Assembly: GCA_964017155.1 (NCBI GenBank)
Contig: OZ024857.1
Coordinates: 24,314,655 to 24,378,654 of the forward strand
Reading direction: 5' to 3'
DNA from: Oasisia sp. SBJ-2009
Taxonomy: Eukaryota > Annelida > Polychaeta > Sabellida > Siboglinidae
Length of the DNA: 64,000 bases
In this document: piece by piece, positions 55,418 to 64,000 of the stretch
How positions within the stretch are numbered: the stretch's first letter is position 1
How the letters are laid out: the number at the start of each line of letters is the position of its first letter
Made by a program: the position numbers and the translations under genes
The notes under the pieces: model-generated
The model's input: the letters and a program-made list of their open reading frames with translations, nothing else
Told to the model about the DNA's origin: nothing
Databases searched by the model: none

Positions 55418-58400
55418 GATGCCGTTGGACGCGGTGCGTAGACCGGGGATAACGACACGTTCGTGGCTCTCCGGTCGTGGTTCGACTCTTGTCCTTGTCA
55501 GCCGATAAAGTTCATATACCGAGGTTCCCCCTAGTGAGTGAACCTGGCAGTACGACCGTGGCAATGTTTAGTCGGTATTCCGCACGGTGTCAGCACTGAG
55601 ACACCCGCCACTGCCCGCCACACGCTTGTTCTTTCGAGGGTGTTTGACAGAATGTCAAGTGTGCGCACGCGCGTTGTGCGTGCGAGGGTGAGCGCGTGTG
55701 AGGAATCTGTTCGTCTTTTCTATTACACCCCCTTAAAAACCTTCCGACTGCACACCTTTTAGGCAAGCCAAAAATACACATCCAGCATCTCTAAAACCAT
55801 CCGACTAAAACATGCCTCATCCAGAGTTGCTCGATTGTAGTTTTGCATTTGTTTCCTCTGTATTTCTCAGGGAATAATGTTAAAATACCCTCAGAATGCG
55901 CCATTTCAAGGTGTTTTTAAAATAGTTCTAGATGGCCATATAGCGCGCATCAGGCATTCGGTGCTCGATCAACCCATCCTACCACCTCGTCCGTTATTTA
56001 ACTCAGGAAAAATTGTGTGTTTATCAAATTGTAGCATTGAGTCAGCGAAGTCATTCCGTGATGTGATCTAGACAAAATGGAATAGTCACCAGCTACTGTT
56101 GAATAAACGTGTCTAGCACTATCTCCGAGCAGTGGCGACGCACAGCGGACGGCACACCGGAAACCTGCCATGTTGCTACGGAAGTGACGTAAATTATTGT
56201 AGCGCCATTACTGCACATTTCCACAGCAAAAAAGAAACGTAATTCGTTTTGGATTAACCTGGAATATAACTTCATGTCGCAGTGGGTAGCAGAGGAAACG
56301 TTCGAAGTATTTACAACGACCACAGTTTGTAAGTTAACGTATTATTCAAGTTTTGATTACGATATGGCGTAGTGTAATAACCGGCGCTACCGGTTCTCTC
56401 GTAAGCCTAAGATAATGCACGGGCGTTTCCATGGTATTTGATTTGGGATACAGAGTTTTTGATGGGGCGGGGGTGGGGGGCGGGGGGCTCGGGGGTGGGG
56501 GCAATTTACGTAAATAATTCCTATTTATGAATGTAACATGAAACTAACTTATATGCAACACCGTCAATGCCATCACATGTTGAAAGCCAATCGGCGTTTG
56601 CTAGTGGCAGCAAATCTTGGGACCTGGTCGACGGTTGGACAGTTATTTCAGTGTGCCTGGCGAAGGACTAGTGCTTCAAGTCGCAGTTCTGTCACTGTGG
56701 AACGAATTGCCGTCAGCATGCGGTCAATCGCCGTAAACATGCGTTCGGCTTGTGGAGTAAAGCTCGGCAAAGTGACCAGGATATGTAGTAAGATGCCAAT
56801 ATCGTCTAGCGCCGGGATAGAGGTGTTTCGATACTTCAGATTTGATCTATTTCATGCGTCACAGCTCAAATTTACCCTTCACGACAACAGACGAATCTGG
56901 ACCAGAATCGTCGGAATAAGTACGGTCAGATTGCAAGCACACTTCTGTTGTTCTCCGAATCGAAGTTCGTGGTCGGATGATGGCATCAACAACGAGATAG
57001 TAGATGCTGACACGAAAGTAACCATTTGGGGTGGGGGCGATCGACCCCCTCTAAATGCGTCTTTACAGTATGTAATGACGAAGGCACGCAGCCGAACGAG
57101 AGTTGGTTAAACGAGACAAGAGCATTTGCCAGGGGTAGTTTGTATGCAAACAGCACTGGCTTTCGACGATGCCGTATGACGTTTTAACCAGGCGCGGATT
57201 GAACAGCCTCGCAAGCCATGGTTCATTATATAGCGCTTCCATATCTCTGACCAATCGCCACCGAAAAAACCTTGGGATTGAATTACAAAATTATGGCAAT
57301 TGACTTCGCCAGTTGCTACTGCGTCACCCCTGAGAACACAGCGCAAATACCGTCCCAATCTGAAGTCTGATACACGACAATCGTAGTGGGAATCCCAATA
57401 TAACGACACATTAACTTCCTAAGCATTGCAAGTAACACGAGCATTGTGTGTCTGAACTCACCGAGTTATCGGTTGTATATCATACAACCGGAGGATGACC
57501 ACTTTTTTCGTGGGCAATTTCTTTGGCTGACGTAAAAAGAGGATTTTGTCAAACGGATATAGCTGGGGTAGAGAAAGGCTGGAACTGACATAGTCAACCG
57601 CAGCGACCCCTGGCACGCGGGGACGGAACTAAACGGCAATGGGAGACATTACCCCTGCACTTATTTTTCCAAGGCTAGTAAACTACACATTTGTTGACAC
57701 CAGAGAATACAAAAAATACGATACAGGCATATGCAACACATCCCCGGTCAGCTTGTTTGGCCTGCTCACAACGTGAAACCCTGGGTTTAGGACACACGAG
57801 ATACTCCTCACACATGATAAACATCCAGTTCAATTGCCCGAATTTATTCTGACGTTTTTCTGGGTCCTCGGTGTTGACTGCATGATATTACAAATATGAA
57901 CAGACAACATTTCTCTTTGTATTGCGGCTGGCTCCACGTCGTGGCTCAGGTAGACTGATTGGCTAACTTCTGACTGTGGGTTCTCCTCAAGGTTTCTGTT
58001 AGTGTACTTATATACCTCTGCTTCTGGTCAAGTAATTAGTATTGCATTCCTCGCATCTCTTTCCTATGTGTTACATTATTATCTCGTTTCATACCGATGC
58101 TTCTTGGCCCATGTATTGTCAAATTAGGATACTATAGACGTTATTGTTCTAATGTGATGTGTGTGTTCGCGCTGAGTGTGTGCGTGAGTGCATGCGTGTG
58201 TGAGTGCATTAAACATGGCCATGCTTAAAATATCTCTCTGTTAACGCATTGTAAATATAATCTTCATAACTTTTGTTGCCATTTTATGAGAAAGGTGATG
58301 TATGGAAATGAAGTGTGTGTAGTACAGTAGGCGAGCCAGGACATCATCTCTGTCCGAGATAGTCACACGGGGGTTGTTTGCGACAACTATACGACCTCAG

Positions 58401-58570
58401 CACATGTCCGACCTCTGTATGTCGTGTAGACGTCTGGTAGAGCACATGAAGATACATTAACAAAGGAGCAGTGTAGACTATATATTTGAAAGTTCTCAGA
58501 TTGGAACGGATTGCCTGCTGATTGTGTGGATGTTAATAGTGTTAATAATGTTAAAACATAACATCGACAC
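55418..58570. other. Upstream region of the synthetase; no confirmed gene
   Basis: 55600-55700 contains GC-rich alternating words (GTGCGCACGCGCGTTGTGCG) that could be promoter sequence. 56455-56510 is a G-rich run. 57470-57490 is a perfect 9-bp stem with a 3-base loop. Open frames at 56538-57110 (+) and 57063-57409 (-) have no recognised motif. Confidence 0.4.
57470..57490. other. Perfect short hairpin
   Basis: CGGTTGTAT and ATACAACCG flank ATC. The role is unknown; chance is possible. Confidence 0.4.
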
Positions 58571-58574
58571 ATAC

Positions 58575-58737
58575 CTCTGAAGGGCGGGATACACTTAGAT
58601 AGAAAGATTGGACTCCCGATAAGCCAAAGGGCTTCCTCGTTGATCTGCCATCTAGAGTTAATTTTCTCGCTGGCATTCTTGTTAAGTCTAGTGTTGATCA
58701 AGTACTTATTTTGTTGTGAGGTGATACTCGCATATGT
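58575..58737 (-). CDS. Putative internal exon of an unrecognised gene
   Basis: A 163-base open segment on the - strand is bounded by a good acceptor (TTGTTGCAG) and donor (GAG then GTATGT). It encodes TYASITSQQNKYLINTRLNK and SRWQINEEALWLIGSPIF, then ends in IPPFR. No family is recognised. An open frame at 58983-58795 on the same strand might be an upstream exon, but no donor connects them. Confidence 0.3.
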
Positions 58738-59485
58738 CTGCAACAACATAGACGCGAACATATAAGATTAATATAAATAAACATAAACATCCAATTAAGT
58801 TTGGCCACAGACAGGGTTCTTCATCATGCGTGATCTTTTTATGTGGCCATTATTCCACGTTTGAAACGATCCAAGGTATAACGGCGTCTGCGATGTCGTG
58901 AATAACCCTCCGAATTTGTCAGCCGATTCCACGTAACATGACGTCAAGCTGCTGATAAAGTCATGCATTTTGGCCATGCTCATTATAACGCAACAGAGAA
59001 AACCCGTTGAGTTGACAATCAGAGTTATAAAGATGTCTAATTATTTAAATCACACTCCCATATCAATGTCTGTGTGTATGTATGATAGGTATTTATGGAC
59101 TGATCGGCCGTCATTTTGAAAATGGCAGCCATATTGGATTTCCAGTTAACCAAGTCATTTGCAATCACATCAATGTGATCGTCGACGTTACTTTTTCGTA
59201 TCATGTTTAATTCATTTGATCGGCTCTCCTATGAATGCGTAGTCGCATTTATCGGATGTATAATAAGGAGTTGGCAATTAATGAAGGCAGTACATAGCGA
59301 CGGTCGGAGACAATGCTTACACAGCCCTTTCTCGTCATTCGTGGTGTAGAGGTAGTGACGCCATGACCTAGTGTTTTTATTTTCTGGCATGTCACAAAGG
59401 GTGTAGGTCAAAAACATTACTTCTGTGGAACTAGTGAGTCCCACAGAAGTAATGGTTTGGACCTAGAATTGGCGTGTGTAGTAAC

Positions 59486-59515
59486 TGTAGAGGTAGAGCA
59501 TCGGACTCTCGACTA
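59486..59515 (+). mobile_element. SINE family A, left fragment (tRNA-like head)
   Basis: GTAGAGGTAGAGCATCGGACTC then TCGACTA matches the head of the SINE at 9411. The match stops where the tetranucleotide array begins and resumes at 62135. Confidence 0.75.
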
Positions 59516-59523
59516 ACAGGATC

Positions 59524-61032
59524 AATCAGTCAGTCAGTCAGTCAGTCAGTCAGTCAGTCAGTCAGTCAGTCAGTCAGTCAGTCAGTCAGTCAGTCAGTCA
59601 GTCAGTCAGTCAGTCAGTCAGTCAGTCAGTCAGTCAGTCAGTCAGTCAGTCAGTCAGTCAGTCAGTCAGTCAGTCAGTCAGTCAGTCAGTCAGTCAGTCA
59701 GTCAGTCAGTCAGTCAGTCAGTCAGTCAGTCAGTCAGTCAGTCAGTCAGTCAGTCAGTCAGTCAGTCAGTCAGTCAGTCAGTCAGTCAGTCAGTCAGTCA
59801 GTCAGTCAGTCAGTCAGTCAGTCAGTCAGTCAGTCAGTCAGTCAGTCAGTCAGTCAGTCAGTCAGTCAGTCAGTCAGTCAGTCAGTCAGTCAGTCAGTCA
59901 GTCAGTCAGTCAGTCAGTCAGTCAGTCAGTCAGTCAGTCAGTCAGTCAGTCAGTCAGTCAGTCAGTCAGTCAGTCAGTCAGTCAGTCAGTCAGTCAGTCA
60001 GTCAGTCAGTCAGTCAGTCAGTCAGTCAGTCAGTCAGTCAGTCAGTCAGTCAGTCAGTCAGTCAGTCAGTCAGTCAGTCAGTCAGTCAGTCAGTCAGTCA
60101 GTCAGTCAGTCAGTCAGTCAGTCAGTCAGTCAGTCAGTCAGTCAGTCAGTCAGTCAGTCAGTCAGTCAGTCAGTCACTCAGTCACTCAGTCACTCAGTCA
60201 CTCAGTCACTCAGTCACTCAGTCACTCAGTCACTCAGTCACTCAGTCACTCAGTCACTCAGTCACTCAGTCACTCAGTCACTCAGTCACTCAGTCACTCA
60301 GTCACTCAGTCACTCAGTCACTCAGTCACTCAGTCACTCAGTCACTCAGTCACTCAGTCACTCAGTCACTCAGTCACTCAGTCACTCAGTCACTCAGTCA
60401 CTCAGTCACTCAGTCACTCAGTCACTCAGTCACTCAGTCACTCAGTCACTCAGTCACTCAGTCACTCAGTCACTCAGTCACTCAGTCACTCAGTCACTCA
60501 GTCACTCAGTCACTCAGTCACTCAGTCACTCAGTCACTCAGTCACTCAGTCACTCAGTCACTCAGTCACTCAGTCACTCAGTCACTCAGTCACTCAGTCA
60601 CTCAGTCACTCAGTCACTCAGTCACTCAGTCACTCAGTCACTCAGTCACTCAGTCACTCAGTCACTCAGTCACTCAGTCACTCAGTCACTCAGTCACTCA
60701 GTCACTCAGTCACTCAGTCACTCAGTCACTCAGTCACTCAGTCACTCAGTCACTCAGTCACTCAGTCACTCAGTCACTCAGTCACTCAGTCACTCAGTCA
60801 CTCAGTCACTCAGTCACTCAGTCACTCAGTCACTCAGTCACTCAGTCACTCAGTCACTCAGTCACTCAGTCACTCAGTCACTCAGTCACTCAGTCACTCA
60901 GTCACTCAGTCACTCAGTCACTCAGTCACTCAGTCACTCAGTCACTCAGTCACTCAGTCACTCAGTCACTCAGTCACTCAGTCACTCAGTCACTCAGTCA
61001 CTCAGTCAGTCAGTCACTCAGTCAGTCAGTCA

Positions 61033-61097
<65 letters not shown>

Positions 61098-61682
61098 GGA
61101 GCCAGGGAGCCAGGGAGCCAGGGAGCCAGGGAGTCAGTCAGGGAGTCAGTCGCTCAGTCGCTCAGTCGCTCAGTCGCTCAGTCGCTCAGTCGCTCAGTCG
61201 CTCAGTCGCTCAGTCGCCCAGTCGCCCAGTCGCCCAGTCGCCCAGTGGCCCAGTCGCTCAGTCGCTCAGACGCTCGCTCGGTCGCTCGCTCGCTCGCTCG
61301 GTCGCTCGCTCGGTCGCTCGCTCGGTCGCTCGCTCGGTCGCTCGCTCAGTCGCTCGCTCAGTCGCTCGCTCAGTCGCTCGCTCAGTCGCTCGCTCAGTCG
61401 CTCGCTCAGTCGCTCACTCAGTCGCTCACTCGCTCGCTCAGTCGCTCACTCAGTCGCTCGGTCGCTCGGTCGGTCGCTCGGTCGCTCGGTCGCTCGGTCG
61501 CTCGGTCGCTCGGTCGCTCGGTCGCTCGGTCGCTCGGTCGCTCGGTCGCTCGGTCGCTCGGTCGCTCGGTCGCTCGGTCGCTCAGTCTCAGTCACTCAGT
61601 CAACCAACCAACCAACCAACCAACCAACCAACCAACCAACCAACCAACCAACCAACCAACCAACCAACCAACCAACCAACCA
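59524..61682 (+). repeat. 2.16-kb layered tetranucleotide array
   Basis: Successive blocks: (CAGT)n to about 60175; (CAGTCACT)n to about 61003; (CAGC)n 61037-61096; GGGAGCCA units; (CAGTCGCT)n; (CAGTCGCC)n; mixed CTCG, CTCA and GTCG blocks; (CGGTCGCT)n 61455-61580; (CAAC)n 61601-61682. All keep a 4-base phase. A 778-codon frame stays open through it only because of this periodicity and should not be read as a protein. Confidence 0.97.
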
Positions 61683-62130
61683 ATAACTTTATTGTCCTTA
61701 AAAAAAGGATATGCATTGTAAAACTCATGATCTACAATATATGGGATGGTCACAACAAAATGCAAGTGAATTCCAGATGTATCCACTATAAGAACAGTTC
61801 AACCGGTTGACAGCAATATGAATCATTTAGCATTCAACATTCTAATGGCCACAGGCACAACACTCCTGCTATAGCGAGATGTTTTACATTTTATACAACG
61901 GTATCTCCTTCGAGACGGAAGTACATGGAAGAACGTAGAGAGCGGGTGATCAAACTCAGTAGCGACAGCACGAGCTTTCTTCAAAATTGCATGGTCGATT
62001 ATTTCGGAGAGCATTGGTGTAGGTAAGCCAATGATCTTGGAGGAAACGTGTGAGATTTTCAGAAGCCTGTTATGGTTTTTCACCGAAAGAGCAGGGTAGT
62101 AACAAATGCTGCAGTAGGTTATGAGAAGCT
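61683..62130 (-). mobile_element. 5'-truncated LINE fragment (3' end)
   Basis: The - strand encodes the end of a LINE ORF2 (62083-61823), then a 3' UTR of about 140 bases ending AATAAAGTTATTGG. This leads into (TTGG)n, the start of the array. The 5' truncation point near 62130 abuts the right half of a SINE. Confidence 0.8.
61823..62083 (-). pseudogene. C-terminal remnant of LINE ORF2
   Basis: Residues near the end, HPLSTFFHVLPSRRRYRCIK and SRSVVPVAIRMLNAK, match the conserved C-terminal pattern (HPL..F..LPS.RRYR....R...S..P.AIR.LN) of L2/CR1-type LINE proteins. Only about 86 codons remain, so it cannot make an active protein. It comes from a different family than the LINE at 43853. Confidence 0.75.
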
Positions 62131-62134
62131 CAAT

Positions 62135-62425
62135 TATGCCACGGGTTCGAATCCTGTCCTGCCGTGTGAAACCTTGGGCAAGTTCTTTTCACTCTACATT
62201 GCTCCAGTTCACTCAGCTGTATGAACGAGTACCTGGCTATAGACAGTGATGAATATTTGTGTACGAGCAGTCTTCGCGAAATTACCGCGTGGCTGAATGC
62301 TTCCCAGATAAGCCGAGATAGTCTTCGATTGAATAGGTCTGCCAGGGAGTAAAGTGTAAAAAGCGCTTTGAGCAATCATAAAGATGGGATACTGCGCTAT
62401 ATGAGAACTTACCTTTACTTTTATC
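62135..62425 (+). mobile_element. SINE family A, right fragment
   Basis: Starts TATGCCACGGGTTCGAATCC at the B box and continues through the full body (TGCTCCAGTTCACTCAGCTG and GTACCTGGCTATAGACAGTG) to TTTACC-type ends. It is the complement of the head at 59486-59515. Confidence 0.88.
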
Positions 62426-62429
62426 ACCC

Positions 62430-64000
62430 TGAATCTGTGTATACGTGTGGCGCACTGTAGCACACACAGTATCGAACATGGGACATGCTTGCATAGTTTC
62501 CGACAAAATCCTGAAGACAACCACTTAGATCCGTCAACAGTGAGGACCAAGTTATCCCTATCGGAGGAAGGGTATTTTTGTTAGTGGTCATAATGTTATT
62601 TACGCAACAAGTCGTATGGTGTACGCATTAGGATAACAGGGACCCTCGTTGTGTACAAGTGTTATCTTCCATCACTAAGTTGTCACTGGGGCTGATGTCA
62701 ACAGGTGTGCGTGAATAGGTTTGGAACGATACACATGATCGATATATTTGGCACAGTGGCTCTGTCAGGTTGAGTGGTCCAGAATGTAATTAATGTCGCG
62801 TAAATGACTTCGTCTCCCCGGTGTCCGTAGTGCATTGCCCTACACATGTACAGTCCCATTAACTGATTAAGCTTAGGCCTACCAAGAACAATGGAGCATA
62901 ATTGCGACAGTCGCACATTTGATTAAACGTGTATTTTCTTATTGTAGTTGTAGACTAAAGCAAACAGAGTCAGGTATAAAGTATACTAGTTATCGTAGCC
63001 AGTGTAAATAATTAATTACTCGTCCAGACAGGTAATGGTATAATTAAAGTAAAGTTCCTGTATGCAGGGTATGGAACATGCATTCAAAAAGAACGCCACG
63101 TCGTTGGTTAATGTAGCACTTTTTTGTCGGTCGATATAGCAAGAGTACAGTACTTAACAGCTGTGCTTAGCCCGCAATGATGGGCCAATATGCTATGTCC
63201 TATTTTTGTACGAAATTAGGTGAGTCGTAAAATATTTATGTGTAGCCAATCGATGTGGCTTGGTAGTTACGAATTAGTGACGTCATTGTCCGTCGCGGAT
63301 AAATGCTAATTATTACCGCCTAGCCACTAACAGATAATGTGTTGTCTTCATGACGACGCACGAATCATGTGTATATATGCTTCATGTGTTCTCTTTATTC
63401 GAATGACCTTACACCATACTTGACATTATTATATATCCCTTACAAATATACTACAACATCTTCGAACGTATTACATCGTATTTACAATTGTCTTGTTTCC
63501 GTCTTGAATAGTTTGTTAATTAACATGCCTAAATTGGCGCAGCACAAATATTAACTATAAAAATAAGCAATCGTCTGTAACAAAACGCGAGCAATGTTCG
63601 CACTAGTAGTCAGCTACTGAATAAACAAGGTTTAATATTCAGAAAACCATGTTAAATATGATAACCAACGTCGTAATTTTACCATTAAAACAACATGTAT
63701 AGTATGGACACATAGTTCATAAGTTCCTCGTCTTATATAAGTGTTACTATTTCGTCACCTATCACATACTTCAATAGCCTATAATTAGAATACAAGTGTT
63801 GATAAGCTGCCCATAAACACGATCGCCTGTCACACTTATTGAATGAAATCAACGAATGAATGGACGGAGAGCTGGGAATAATGTGGACAACGAATTCAAA
63901 TGAAATTCTTCAACTACATAATATAAATATACTAACAAAGAATGTAAATATACATAACATTGCTCGGCTGAGTTTCAAGTCTTCTAGTGCAGCGGCCTTT
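62430..64000. other. Gene-free stretch at right edge
   Basis: No exon, RNA gene or known repeat is recognised on either strand. Confidence 0.45.

Noticed and set aside
55418..55564. Upstream extension of the synthetase N-terminus by 49 codons
   Set aside because: The frame is open but begins at TTG with a stop just before it and no ATG until 55417, and the 538-residue form already matches family length.
56538..57110. 190-codon + strand open frame
   Set aside because: No recognisable motif, a conflicting open frame on the other strand at its end, and no splice context.
59474..61810. 778-codon open frame rich in Ser-Gln-Ser-Val
   Set aside because: It is the translation of a 4-base-period array that cannot contain a stop in this frame; no conserved domain and no coding signal.

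Overview
This is a gene-sparse, repeat-rich nuclear segment from a eukaryote, most likely a marine invertebrate. A mollusc is my best guess, from the tRNA-derived SINEs, the AP-endonuclease-type LINE with short microsatellite-like 3' tails, the many minisatellites and the intron-rich metazoan genes. The species cannot be fixed from the sequence. There are no operons, ribosome-binding sites or prokaryotic signals.

Three protein-coding genes can be reconstructed by joining exons at GT/AG boundaries with reading frame preserved. (1) The 3' part of a UBE2E-class ubiquitin-conjugating enzyme lies on the + strand (exons 16523-16655 and 18105-18362); its 5' exons were not found. (2) A complete DNAJC7 (TPR and J-domain co-chaperone) lies on the - strand, 34114 down to 22354, in 13 exons giving 528 residues. 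(3) A complete luciferase/4-coumarate-CoA-ligase-like acyl-CoA synthetase lies on the - strand, 55417 down to 36354, in 11 exons giving 538 residues. It ends in Ser-Lys-Leu, the canonical peroxisomal targeting signal. The UBE2E and DNAJC7 genes converge. DNAJC7 and the synthetase are head-to-tail. The three are not an obvious pathway.

The rest is mobile and tandem DNA. 1-16.5 kb holds a TIR element at the left edge, 33/34-bp, 19-bp and 24/26-bp minisatellites, simple repeats and SINEs. The DNAJC7 introns hold three TIR-bounded elements, a SINE and an inverted repeat pair that brackets the two J-domain exons. The synthetase introns hold a 31-bp minisatellite interrupted by a full-length LINE with both ORFs open, a 19-bp minisatellite, further SINEs, and long (CAGA)n and (GT)n arrays around exon 10. 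At 59.5-62.4 kb a SINE is split by a 5'-truncated LINE whose 3' tail appears to have grown into a 2.16-kb tetranucleotide array.

The most unusual observations are as follows. The 31-bp minisatellite repeats the exon 5/intron 5 junction of the synthetase gene, so each unit carries a copy of a splice-donor sequence. Decayed copies of the exon 7/donor junction sit in DNAJC7 intron 7. The LINE-tail array has a layered structure. The intact LINE overlaps its two ORFs at UAAUG. All family calls come from motif recognition by eye; no searches were run.
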